64,000 nt of DNA from CAZFLD01 sp964519835. Lineage in GTDB: Bacteria > Spirochaetota > Spirochaetia > DSM-27196 > CAZFLD01. The DNA lies in the NCBI GenBank assembly GCA_964519835.1, contig CAZFLD010000005.1, positions 1 to 64,000 on the forward strand, written 5' to 3'. Every line of letters begins with the position of its first letter. Position 1 is the first letter of the stretch. This document shows, in pieces, positions 33,197 through 41,968 of this stretch. Below the pieces are notes generated by a model that saw nothing but the letters and a program-made list of their open reading frames with translations, ran no database searches and was not told where the DNA came from. The position numbers were made by a program, and so were the translations under genes.

Positions 33197-36144
33197 TACT
33201 CGCCCCCCTCTTGGAGTCGCTCGGCTTGCACCGACCACTCGGAATCGGGGAATCTGGTGGATATCTCTTCGACAAGAACGTTCATCTCGTCCGGCCGCCC
33301 AGCGGCCTTATAGCTCTCCGCGGCTCGGTACAGAGCCAGCGCGCTCAAGTCCGTGTCGGCGGGATTGATGGTTGCCGCCGTCACAAAACTCTCCGCGGCG
33401 AGTCGGTGGTCCCTGTTGCGGGAATGGTACTCCGCCACGAGGAACTGAGCCTGGGATGCCGCCGCGGGGTCGACATCAGTTTTCTCGGCTACCTCACGCA
33501 GTAGAGGAACAACCAGACTCTGGTCCAAGCTTGTGCCGGTGCCTTCGTAAATCAGGCTTCGCCCGAGCTCTATGATCGCCTGTCGGCCGTCGACTGTTTC
33601 CGCTCGGTTGTTTTCCTCAATAGCCACCCAAAGCGCAGCCTCCCTTTCAGATAGGCCGCGAAGAAGCAGGCTTATTTGGTCGGCTGTCCGCTCCGCATCA
33701 ACCGCGGCCGCTTCTTCGGGATACGAGGCAATAAACCGCGTGATCGTCTGAAGGGCGTTCCGATAGTCGCCTCTGTCCCGGTGAACCTGCGTTGCCAGTT
33801 GCATCGCCTCGGAGCGGAAGGGGCTTCGCGGGTATTCGTCTATAAGCCGCGTCCAAAGCAGAAGCGCTCCCGCCGGCTCGCCTGATTCGAGCGATGCCCT
33901 TCCGCCGTAGAAGAGCGCATCGTCAAAAAACGCTCCCGACGGATAGTCGGTTCGATACGCAAAAAACGCGTCCCGCGCGGCGACAGGGCGGTTTGCGTCG
34001 TAGAAGACCTCGGCCCTGCGATACAAGGCATTCTCTGCTATGGAGGCCTCGGGATAGGTGGAGCTAATCGTCAAAAGCTCGGCAGCCGCTTGCTCCGTTT
34101 GCCCCTCTTCCGCGAGGAGTGTGGCGTACTCGAAGTGAGCTTCCGACGCCAGATCTGCGGACGGATAGTCCAAAAACACACTGCGGAACGCGAGCTTTGC
34201 GTCGTCGACGTTCCCGAGGCTCTGCTGTGTTTGCCCGAGCAGAAATGTCGACTCTACCGCAACTCGGTCACCCGGCTCGGCAAGCCCCGTCGCCTCCTCG
34301 AGGTAGTCAACCGCCCGTGTAAGTTGTTGTGTGGAGAATGCACTCCAGCCCGCCAGATACGCTGCACGCGGCGCGAGCGTGTGGTTTCGCTGCTCCTCGA
34401 TCAACAGGTCAAACGCCTCTATGGCCGAATCGTAGCGGGCCAGGCGGTAGTACGACCAACCGCGGTAGAACAGGCGGTATGGGCGCATCACCGCAAGCTC
34501 AGCGGGCAGGGCCTCGATTTCGGAACCACCACCCGTTCCTGTACCGAGAAAGCGCAATGCCTGGTCGTATCGTGCAAGGGCTACGTTCGCGAGACCCACA
34601 AGATAGTTGATCTCAGAAATCGGACGCAGAGGCGTCTCGGTGCCGGTGTTCGCGAGCACTTCAGCGCCCTCCTCCGCGACCTCCGAAAATCGCTCGAGCA
34701 CAAAAAGGAGCTTGAGATATTCCGCCCGCGCGGAAAGATCAGCGGGCCGCGACAGAATGTACTCGTAGAGCGCGTCCGCGGCGTCCGGAGTACGACCGAG
34801 CCGCCGGAGCACCGTGGCTTCGAGGCGAACAAAGTCGTCGCGCATCGCCCCCGCACGGGCACCGGAACGGATCGCCCGAATTTCTTCGAGCACAGTGGCA
34901 AAGTCCTCGAGACGGTACAGGGCGTAGACACGCTGATATGCCGCCTGGGCGAAAAAGGCCGAATCGGTATTTTCCGCTAAAAAGGTATCCAAGTGCTCCG
35001 CGGCCCGCGCAAACTCACCGTCCTCTAAGAGAATCGCTCCCAAGCGAAACAGCATCTGGTCGCGACGACTCAGGCCCAAGTCCAGCGCGGTGCTGAGGAT
35101 TTCTCCTGCCCGCCCGCGCTCACCGCGAAGCTTGTATAGCTCCGACAGGTAAACCGGAACAATGCCGTCAATACTTTCCGTAGTACGCAGGTCCCATATG
35201 CGCTGCAGGTAGAGCTGCGAGAGATCAAAACGGCCCTCCTCAAAGCTCTCGAGTCCCACGCGGAGCCAAAAGCTTCGTAGAACCTCCGTCCGGCCGGCCA
35301 ACGCTTGCTCGGCGCGCCCCACGATTCCGGTTGTCTCTTCGCCGCGCTCCGAGGCGATTTGAAAACCGCGTTGAAAGGCGATGGAGGCTACCTCCACGGG
35401 TGCGTCATAGAGATCCTCGTAAATATCCCTCGCAAGGCCGACCTCCCCGCCGGCGCGTAGCGCCTCGGCTTCAAACAGCAGGATTTGGTCGGACCAAGGT
35501 TCTTCAAGGTCGTCGTGGTCTATGGAGCTTGTCGCGTCCAGGACCGCGCGGTAGCGACCCTCCTCGGCGTATATAGACAACAAGAGGGCCAAGGCGTAGG
35601 TGTCGTTGGATTGAAATCCCCCTATACTCCGATCCTCGTCAGGGTCAAAATCGAGCAGTGTCTCGAACGCAGCGGCCGCGTCCTCTTGGTGCCCCTGGGC
35701 CAGATTGCTCAGGCCAAGGTACAAGTGCGCCTGATCCGCCACGTCCGGCATAACCGACTCAAAAGAGGTGTCGGTCTGCAAAAAACGCCGCAGGTCTGCG
35801 ACGGATTGCTCATAAGCCCTGGTGTAGTACCGGACCACGCCGCTCCAGAACGGCACAAGATCAAGGTACTCGGTCGACCGATAGCGCCGCTCAACCCGAG
35901 CGAATAGTTCGAGGGCCTCTTGATAGCGTCGGAGCCTATAGAGCGTTACGGCGCGGCGAAACTGCGCGTCGGGGACGTATTCCGACCGCGGATACTCCTG
36001 AATCAGAGTCTCATATCGATCTAGAGCGAGCTCATAGTCTTGATTTCGAAACCGCGTTTCGGCGTCGCGAAAGATATCTCGATCAGATTGGGCGGCGGCT
36101 ACGACGGCCGCGCTGAGGAACATGCAAATCAGCGCACTTCGCAT
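33196..36144 (-). CDS. periplasmic TPR-repeat protein, 982 aa
   Basis: A signal peptide (ALICMFLSAAVVAAAQ) precedes some twenty tetratricopeptide-like repeats covering nearly the whole 982 residues, for example YELALDRYETLIQEYPRSEY and YDSAIEAFDLLIEEQRNH. Several have the YbgF/BamD-type pattern with YPxSxxxxxA at the repeat end (EYPRSPFRSEAMQLA, DYPSADLASEAHFEYA). Such proteins act as periplasmic scaffolds. Being coupled to the outer-membrane protein and exbB-exbD-tonB, it may connect the TonB machine to peptidoglycan or the barrel. ATG start, 24 bases after the previous gene. Confidence 0.85.
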   Translation of the reverse strand: MRSALICMFLSAAVVAAAQSDRDIFRDAETRFRNQDYELALDRYETLIQEYPRSEYVPDAQFRRAVTLYRLRRYQEALELFARVERRYRSTEYLDLVPFWSGVVRYYTRAYEQSVADLRRFLQTDTSFESVMPDVADQAHLYLGLSNLAQGHQEDAAAAFETLLDFDPDEDRSIGGFQSNDTYALALLLSIYAEEGRYRAVLDATSSIDHDDLEEPWSDQILLFEAEALRAGGEVGLARDIYEDLYDAPVEVASIAFQRGFQIASERGEETTGIVGRAEQALAGRTEVLRSFWLRVGLESFEEGRFDLSQLYLQRIWDLRTTESIDGIVPVYLSELYKLRGERGRAGEILSTALDLGLSRRDQMLFRLGAILLEDGEFARAAEHLDTFLAENTDSAFFAQAAYQRVYALYRLEDFATVLEEIRAIRSGARAGAMRDDFVRLEATVLRRLGRTPDAADALYEYILSRPADLSARAEYLKLLFVLERFSEVAEEGAEVLANTGTETPLRPISEINYLVGLANVALARYDQALRFLGTGTGGGSEIEALPAELAVMRPYRLFYRGWSYYRLARYDSAIEAFDLLIEEQRNHTLAPRAAYLAGWSAFSTQQLTRAVDYLEEATGLAEPGDRVAVESTFLLGQTQQSLGNVDDAKLAFRSVFLDYPSADLASEAHFEYATLLAEEGQTEQAAAELLTISSTYPEASIAENALYRRAEVFYDANRPVAARDAFFAYRTDYPSGAFFDDALFYGGRASLESGEPAGALLLWTRLIDEYPRSPFRSEAMQLATQVHRDRGDYRNALQTITRFIASYPEEAAAVDAERTADQISLLLRGLSEREAALWVAIEENNRAETVDGRQAIIELGRSLIYEGTGTSLDQSLVVPLLREVAEKTDVDPAAASQAQFLVAEYHSRNRDHRLAAESFVTAATINPADTDLSALALYRAAESYKAAGRPDEMNVLVEEISTRFPDSEWSVQAERLQEGGE

Positions 36145-36168
36145 AATGCCGTGAAAGCATATCTCAAC

Positions 36169-37461
36169 CTAATCCTGAAATTCAACAAGCGGCGGAGTAT
36201 ATTGCGGAGACGCCTCAACACGGACCAGATGTACAAAGTCCCGCTCGTAGCGATTGAGCAGCGACTGGAGACCCGTTTCGACGTTTCGCTCCATCACCGA
36301 AACCCGATATTCACCGTCACGGGTAAAGTACGGGAACACTACGGCGATGTGCGTGTGCTGATGCAGAGAGGGCGACGAGCCAAAATCTCGATTCAACGAA
36401 GCAATGTAGAAGTGTCCCGGCTCTCGCATGGCCAGGTCGTAAAGCACAATCGGCAACCGTGCAACCGGAAACCCCACGTCTTCGGTGTATCGTGCATAGG
36501 AGGTTTCTCTAACGTCCGCGGATTCCGGGTCTATTTGGTCGAACGGCAACCCAGACTCCAAGGAAATCATGACCCGGGCAAGATTTCTCGACCAATCGAG
36601 TCCAAAATAGGGATCCCGTTCGTCCTCGTAGAAGGACGCGAGTGCGGTGCCGCGGTGATCGAGGTGCTTTGCTCTGAGAATGTCGATGTCCGTATACGTT
36701 CCTGTCCGGGGTTTGTAGAGTCCGTCTACAATCCATTTCGCGAATCCTGAGCAATTGAACCCCGCTGTCTGGTCTTGGAGCACCAGAGACTCGATAAACA
36801 CCAAGTTGCCGTCGGCGTCCATGGCTCCGTCTTCTGCGTCCGGTAACGTGTGCAACGCGCCGCGAGCGGCGGAAGCCATGGCAGAAACCGCGGCGTACCG
36901 GTGGTCGGCCGGCTTGGCGAGGAGATATCGCCAATCGACACGGGAGGAGGATGCATTCATGACAATTTCAAAGCTCTCGAACAAGACCGTATTAAGGGCT
37001 ATCGGCAGTCGAATCGCCTCGTGGAGCAGTACTCCGGCGGCGACCACATCAACGCTTATTCCTCGCTGCTCTGGGTATACACGTGCAAAAAAAGCCGGAT
37101 CGCTGCGCAGAAACACCTTCACTTGATCTACAATGCCGTCCTCGTCCCGCCTGATTATGTAGCTTCCCTTGGAATAGACGGGAAACGCACCGTCCTGCTG
37201 GTTTACGAATAGCTGATAGTGCCACCCGTCTTGCACCCGGTACTCGTACTTGACGACTCGACCGTTGCCCCGCTGCCTAATCGGCGTTGTGATGCTCCGC
37301 TCGATTTCGCCGATTGAGGCATCGACAAACTCTCGCAAACCCTGCCGGGCCTCGGAGTTGTCTGTCCAAAAAAACGATGCGGCTTCAAAGGCGGTCGCCG
37401 ATCCGGTCGAAACAACGAGTAGGAGTATCGGACCAAGGGCATTCCGGGTGATTTTTTTCAT
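36169..37461 (-). CDS. secreted protein resembling an NlpC/P60-type cysteine peptidase
   Basis: From ATG at 37461, in a four-base overlap with the MerR-like gene's stop, the protein is 430 residues with a signal peptide (about 1-25). Around residue 235 it has GFNCSGFAKWIVDGL, close to the catalytic-Cys motif (D/N)CSGxxxW of NlpC/P60 enzymes, and about 110 residues later HTHIAVVFPY, a candidate for the catalytic His strand. The distance is long and the rest shows no known family. It may cut peptidoglycan peptides or another amide bond. The assignment rests on two short motifs. Confidence 0.6.
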   Translation of the reverse strand: MKKITRNALGPILLLVVSTGSATAFEAASFFWTDNSEARQGLREFVDASIGEIERSITTPIRQRGNGRVVKYEYRVQDGWHYQLFVNQQDGAFPVYSKGSYIIRRDEDGIVDQVKVFLRSDPAFFARVYPEQRGISVDVVAAGVLLHEAIRLPIALNTVLFESFEIVMNASSSRVDWRYLLAKPADHRYAAVSAMASAARGALHTLPDAEDGAMDADGNLVFIESLVLQDQTAGFNCSGFAKWIVDGLYKPRTGTYTDIDILRAKHLDHRGTALASFYEDERDPYFGLDWSRNLARVMISLESGLPFDQIDPESADVRETSYARYTEDVGFPVARLPIVLYDLAMREPGHFYIASLNRDFGSSPSLHQHTHIAVVFPYFTRDGEYRVSVMERNVETGLQSLLNRYERDFVHLVRVEASPQYTPPLVEFQD

Positions 37462-38753
37462 GGCAATCCTTCTTCTACCAGCACTGCGCCGTCGTCGCAT
37501 CGCCTGTTCAAGACGGCTCTAAACAGTAAATAGCGCTTCCCTGCCGTATCGATTGTATCGTCAACAGACGACTCGCTCTTGAGAAAATGGGGCTTGAGCA
37601 TATCGGGCTTGAGCAAATCGGGCGGTGCCGGCGCGAGTGCAAGCGCCTTCCGAAAGATCGACGAACAATCACGCCCGACAACCGTGGAACCGGTAAGAAA
37701 AAAGAGACCCGGCTGGGACAAGCGCCGGCAAAAAAGCGTCGGACCCGACGGTTGTCGAACCAGGTGCTCGGCGATTTGTGCGGCCATGCGAGCCGGTTGG
37801 TCGATCACAGCAGTCTCAGGCGCATACAAGACGGACCCGCCGGCCGGAGCGCCGCGCCCGGCAATAGCCACCGCGAGAATCGCATCGCGCGACGTGGAAA
37901 CCAAAAGCCTGCCGTTTCCGTCCACCACCGGGCAACCATCGAGTGTAAGCGGCAGTACCGGCGCCGACAGCACATGCACCAACCCTCGAGGGAACCGTCG
38001 GGCGGCCGTGTTAATACACGGCGAGGCCCAGGGTGGCGCGTACAGGTACACCGAGGGAACGGTGCCGGCTCGCAGGGACGCCTCGTGAATCGAGGTAACA
38101 AAGGCGGAGACTCGTTTGTTCCACTCGCGTACTGCAAGCACGTACACCACGCCCGTGGAGCACAGCGTGTACGCCACAGCATCGTCCGCATCGTCGCGGG
38201 CCGGGGTGCCGTCTACGACGCGGCCGAGGCCACAAGCACGGGCTATCGCATCCGGAGTGACGCGCTTCACCGCCTCCCAAGAAGCCGGTTGAGGGTCGGC
38301 ATCCAAACAAGGAATCCGTGTAATCAGATCGGACAAAAACTCGGCGTCCAGGTAGCGGTAGCCTGGAACCTCCGCCCTCCCTACAAAGCCGTCCGGGCGG
38401 CCGAACCGGCGAATCCTCGGCATGGTCGTGGCTCTTTGTTTGTCCTCGGCGGCAAATCGCTCGCGGAGAGAAACCAGGGTGTCTCGTATAGACTCCGACA
38501 CGACCTGCACGCTTGCGGCCGACCCGGTCCGTTCCTCCCATACGACCTTTCCAGCGCTTTCGGGAGAGAGGCCCTTGTCAAAGACCAGGTGTTTTAGTCG
38601 ATACAGGAGCCGGAGGTCGGATTCTCCGTAGTGTCGTCTGCCGCCGACGCTCTTGTCGGGCGTTAAGAGGTCAACGACGGTTTCCCAGTAGCGCAGGACA
38701 TGCGGTTTGATGTCGAGAAGGCGACAAACCTCCCCAATGCCATAGCTCTTCAT
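37458..38753 (-). CDS. MerR-type regulator with large uncharacterised C-terminal domain
   Basis: The first 70 residues of 431 are a MerR-like winged helix: YGIGEVCRLLDIKPHVLRYW then GGRRHYGESDLRLLYRLKHL. A short helical part (to about 110) is followed by about 300 residues unlike the small effector domains of most MerR proteins, with an alpha/beta look (AYTLCSTGVVYVLAV, GLVHVLSAPVLPLTLDGCPV, GRLLVSTSRDAILAVAI). The C-terminus carries a short repeat (LLKP-DMLKP). It overlaps der by four bases. The start is ATG. The C-terminal domain could sense a ligand or be an inactive enzyme; I cannot name it. Confidence 0.75.
   Translation of the reverse strand: MKSYGIGEVCRLLDIKPHVLRYWETVVDLLTPDKSVGGRRHYGESDLRLLYRLKHLVFDKGLSPESAGKVVWEERTGSAASVQVVSESIRDTLVSLRERFAAEDKQRATTMPRIRRFGRPDGFVGRAEVPGYRYLDAEFLSDLITRIPCLDADPQPASWEAVKRVTPDAIARACGLGRVVDGTPARDDADDAVAYTLCSTGVVYVLAVREWNKRVSAFVTSIHEASLRAGTVPSVYLYAPPWASPCINTAARRFPRGLVHVLSAPVLPLTLDGCPVVDGNGRLLVSTSRDAILAVAIAGRGAPAGGSVLYAPETAVIDQPARMAAQIAEHLVRQPSGPTLFCRRLSQPGLFFLTGSTVVGRDCSSIFRKALALAPAPPDLLKPDMLKPHFLKSESSVDDTIDTAGKRYLLFRAVLNRRCDDGAVLVEEGLP
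37590..37619. repeat. 15-bp tandem repeat (two copies) in the MerR-like gene
   Basis: The unit GGGCTTGAGCATATC occurs twice, the second copy differing by one base, and encodes LKPDM/LKPDL-type repeats near the C-terminus of the minus-strand protein. The frame is kept. Confidence 0.8.
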
Positions 38754-40126
38754 GATCTGAGGTCGAGCGTAAAGGGAACGTCGGTAAAACCGAAGTCCTT
38801 CCTGATCTGATTACGCAGATAGCCGGCATAGCTATCGGGAAAGCCGTCTTTTTTGTTCACAAAGGCAACAAACTTTAGCGGCGCCACCTGCGCCTGCGTG
38901 ATGTACTTCACACGAAAGCGGTCGCGCCTGCCCGCCGGGGCCGGGTTTTTGTCCACCCACCGCCCCAATGCCTCGTTTAGCTTTGCAGTCCCCACCCGCT
39001 TTACAAGCTGACCCCGCACGCGATTCACCGTGTCGAGAAGATCGGGAAGGCCCGTTTGGTCCTTGGCGGAGATCGGAACAACCGGCGCAAAGCTCAAGAT
39101 GGGAAACACAAAGCGAACCCTATCCACGACGGCGTTGAACTCGTTAGGCGTGCCCGTTCGCAGGTCCCATTTGTTCAGGACAAGCACAACGCCTTTGCCC
39201 CGGCGCACGGTAACCGCCGCGATTTTTTTGTCTTGCTCAGAGAACCCCTCGACGGAGTCGATCAGCAGCAAGGCTATGTCGGCTTCCTCGACCGCCTTCA
39301 CCGCACGATTCACCGAGTAGTACTCGACGTCCGTGTCAACCGACCGTTTTCGGCGGATGCCGGCGGTATCGACGATACGATAACACACGCCTTTGTGGAC
39401 AAAACCCGCCTCCACGGCATCGCGGGTTGTTCCGGGCACATCCGACACGATGGAAACGTCTTCGTTCACAAGAGCATTCGCCAAGGTCGACTTACCCGTG
39501 TTCGGCTTGCCGATCAGGGCAAGTTTTACCGTCTCTTCCACCGACTCCGCCGCCCTCGTCATCATGTCTGCGGGGGCGTCTCGTTTTGGGGCTTCCGGGT
39601 TTGGGGCGTCTGCGGTGGCAAGACGATCGGCAATTGCCTCCTCCAGGTCCGGCATCCCGATGCCGTGCGCCGCCGCAACCATAAAAAGCTCGGGAAGTCC
39701 AAGCTCGTACAAGGCCAACGCCTCGGTCTCCCGCTTGCTGTTGTCGACTTTGTTGACTACCAGCAGTGTCTTTTTGGCAAAAGGCCGCAATTCTTCGAGG
39801 AACTCCTGGTCGGCAGCCGTGAGGTCGCCAGGCTCCACAACAAACAAAATCAAGGCGGCGCGATTGATGGCACCGTAGCTGCGTTCTGCAACTAGTTTGT
39901 CGAGCCCCCTCGCGCCGGGCAATACACCGCCGGTGTCTATAAGCAAACAGCGGGTGCCGAGAATCTCGGCATCCGAGCGCACGGGGTCGCGGGTCACACC
40001 GGGAGTCGGGTCGGTTATTGCCTTTCTCCTGCCCAGGAGACGGTTGAACAGTGTCGACTTCCCGACGTTCGGTCGACCGACGATCGCGACGACGGGCAAC
40101 GAGGAGGAGTGTTCCGGTTGGTGCAC
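38750..40126 (-). CDS. der: ribosome biogenesis GTPase Der (EngA)
   Basis: This essential double GTPase acts in 50S subunit maturation. The 458 residues hold two G domains, with GRPNVGKSTLFNRL and DTGG in the first, and GKPNTGKSTLANAL and DTAGIRRK in the second, each followed by its NKxD (NKVD, NKWD). A C-terminal KH-like domain follows (about 375-458). The linker between the G domains is somewhat long and Ala/Pro/Glu-rich. It lies nine bases after ptsI and overlaps the MerR-like gene by four. Confidence 0.97.
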   Translation of the reverse strand: MHQPEHSSSLPVVAIVGRPNVGKSTLFNRLLGRRKAITDPTPGVTRDPVRSDAEILGTRCLLIDTGGVLPGARGLDKLVAERSYGAINRAALILFVVEPGDLTAADQEFLEELRPFAKKTLLVVNKVDNSKRETEALALYELGLPELFMVAAAHGIGMPDLEEAIADRLATADAPNPEAPKRDAPADMMTRAAESVEETVKLALIGKPNTGKSTLANALVNEDVSIVSDVPGTTRDAVEAGFVHKGVCYRIVDTAGIRRKRSVDTDVEYYSVNRAVKAVEEADIALLLIDSVEGFSEQDKKIAAVTVRRGKGVVLVLNKWDLRTGTPNEFNAVVDRVRFVFPILSFAPVVPISAKDQTGLPDLLDTVNRVRGQLVKRVGTAKLNEALGRWVDKNPAPAGRRDRFRVKYITQAQVAPLKFVAFVNKKDGFPDSYAGYLRNQIRKDFGFTDVPFTLDLRS

Positions 40127-40135
40127 GCTAAATCC

Positions 40136-41881
40136 TTATTTGAAAAGGTACATCGAAAAACGGTCTTCCATCAGTTTTTGTATGTGGTTCTCGATCTCGA
40201 CGTACGACCGCATCTCCAAGACGTCACCGACGATGTCTTCGGCCTCTCCCATCGATACGGCCCGAATGATCTGCTTTACCTCGGGAATGCCCACGGAGCC
40301 CATGCTGAACTCATCGAGGCCAAGTCCCAAGAGGATCACCGTGGCATTGGGATCCCCGGCCATTTCGCCACACATGCCGACCGGAATTCCGTGGGCGTGA
40401 CCACTTTCGATAATAAGCTTGATAAGGCGCAGGACCCCGGGGTGAAAAGGCTCGTACAGGTAGGCTATGCGTTCGTTCCCGCGATCCACGGCGATGGTGT
40501 ACTGAATAAGGTCGTTTGTTCCAATGGAAAAAAAGCTGACCTTTCGGGCCAGAATGTCCGCCGTCATAGCGGCCGAGGGAACCTCGATCATAATTCCGAC
40601 CGGCACGTTCTCGTCAAATGCAACGCCCGTTTTCCGCAACTCTTCTTTGACCTCTTCGAGCACCTCGCAGGCGGCATTAAGCTCCTCGATTCCGGAGATC
40701 ATGGGAAACATAATCTGCAGCCTGCCCTCAATGCTGGACCGGAGGAGCGCGCGCAACTGGGTCTTGAAAACGTCCGTGTGGGACAAACAGAACCGAATTG
40801 CCCGCCAGCCGAGAATCGGGTTGCGCTCTGGAAAGTCCCTGAATTCCGGCACTACCTTGTCGCCACCCACATCGAGGGTACGGATTGTTACCGGCTTGTC
40901 CCCCATGGCACGCAGGACATGGGTGTACGCATCTACCTGCTCGTCCTCGCTCGGGAGCTTCCCGGGTTGCAGGAATAAAAACTCGGAACGGAAAAGTCCC
41001 ACACCATCGGCGCCGTGTCCCGATACGGAATCGACTTCATCCGGGATTTCGATATTTGCCTTGAGCGCTATTAACTTGCCGTCCCGGGTCTCCGCCGGCA
41101 GATCGTTTAGCTTGAGCATTTGGACTTCGTGGCGGCGCCACTCGTCCTGCATCGTCCGGTACCGCTCGCGTGTCTGATCGTCGGGGTCAACGACCACTTT
41201 CCCACGGCTGCCGTCAACGATGATCTCGGCACCGGCCCGCGCAGCGTCACTGATGTTAGATAGTCCAAGGACGGCCGGTATCTCGAAAGCCCGCGCCAAA
41301 ATCGCCGTGTGGGACGTCTTGCCGCCCGCATCCATAGCGATGCCCTTGACCATGCGTTTGTCCATCGCGATGGCGTCGGAGGGCAACAAATCGTGGGTAA
41401 CCAGGATCACCTCCCGGTCGATATCCGCGAGAGAAACTCGCTCGCCATTGACAAGGTGGTTCAACACACGGCGCGAAACGTCCTCGATATCGACCGTGCG
41501 CTCCCGCAAATAGTCGTCGGAACTCTCGGCGAGCTTTGACATCATGTCGGTAATAAGGCGGTAAAAGACCCACTCAACGTTCCGCTTGTGGCCGTTGAGC
41601 TTTTCTTCCATGTTCTCGGTGAACTCGGGATCCTGCAGCATAAGCACGTGTGTGTCGAGAAACCGCACGTGCTCCTCACCGATCTCGTCGTGGCTACGGC
41701 GCTTTAGTAACTCGATCTCGTCCTTGGCCTTTGAGATAGCGTCGAAGTAGCGCTCCATTTCAGAGTCGATTTGGTGGGATTCGATGGAGTAGCGAGGAAT
41801 CGTGGGAGTATCGTCGACGTAATAAAACGCCGGACCGATAGCAATGCCCGGCGACGCGGAGATGCCGTCTATTTCTACCAT
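40136..41881 (-). CDS. ptsI: phosphoenolpyruvate-protein phosphotransferase (PTS enzyme I)
   Basis: Enzyme I takes phosphate from phosphoenolpyruvate and passes it to HPr. From the ATG at 41881 it is 581 residues, the normal length, starting VEIDGISASPGIAIG. The phosphorylated histidine is His191 in GGKTSHTAILAR. The C-terminal PEP-binding barrel shows GVGLFRSEFLFL, GDKVVPEF, PMISGIEEL and FFSIGTNDLIQYT with the PTS signature. The frame runs to 41944, but only this ATG fits the family N-terminus. No ribosome-binding site precedes it; a near-perfect promoter ends ten bases upstream, so the mRNA should be leaderless. No ptsH is in the window. Confidence 0.97.
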   Translation of the reverse strand: MVEIDGISASPGIAIGPAFYYVDDTPTIPRYSIESHQIDSEMERYFDAISKAKDEIELLKRRSHDEIGEEHVRFLDTHVLMLQDPEFTENMEEKLNGHKRNVEWVFYRLITDMMSKLAESSDDYLRERTVDIEDVSRRVLNHLVNGERVSLADIDREVILVTHDLLPSDAIAMDKRMVKGIAMDAGGKTSHTAILARAFEIPAVLGLSNISDAARAGAEIIVDGSRGKVVVDPDDQTRERYRTMQDEWRRHEVQMLKLNDLPAETRDGKLIALKANIEIPDEVDSVSGHGADGVGLFRSEFLFLQPGKLPSEDEQVDAYTHVLRAMGDKPVTIRTLDVGGDKVVPEFRDFPERNPILGWRAIRFCLSHTDVFKTQLRALLRSSIEGRLQIMFPMISGIEELNAACEVLEEVKEELRKTGVAFDENVPVGIMIEVPSAAMTADILARKVSFFSIGTNDLIQYTIAVDRGNERIAYLYEPFHPGVLRLIKLIIESGHAHGIPVGMCGEMAGDPNATVILLGLGLDEFSMGSVGIPEVKQIIRAVSMGEAEDIVGDVLEMRSYVEIENHIQKLMEDRFSMYLFK

Positions 41882-41891
41882 CGCGAAAAAC

Positions 41892-41920
41892 ACTATACGT
41901 CCAAGAAGTACTGCTGTCAA
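41892..41920 (-). promoter_or_regulatory. near-consensus sigma-70 promoter giving a leaderless ptsI mRNA
   Basis: On the minus strand TTGACA (41915-41920, 6/6) is followed after 17 bases by TATAGT (41892-41897, 5/6). Only ten bases separate the -10 from the ptsI ATG, so the expected first nucleotide (about 41885) is some four bases before the start codon, leaving no room for a ribosome-binding site. Confidence 0.75.
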
Positions 41921-41968
41921 ATTGAAGACGCTTTTCCCGCGCACCCAGACCGCCGATAAATAGGGTGT

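Noticed and set aside
37458..38753. Nucleotidyltransferase-like reading of the MerR protein's C-terminal domain
   Set aside because: A few strands recall UTP-sugar transferases, but no catalytic motif can be placed, so no enzyme function is claimed.
41944..41959. GCCGATAA-like sigma-28 -10 box before the GerMN gene
   Set aside because: The -10 string matches, but no TAAA-like -35 lies 13-17 bases upstream (the bases there are C/T rich).
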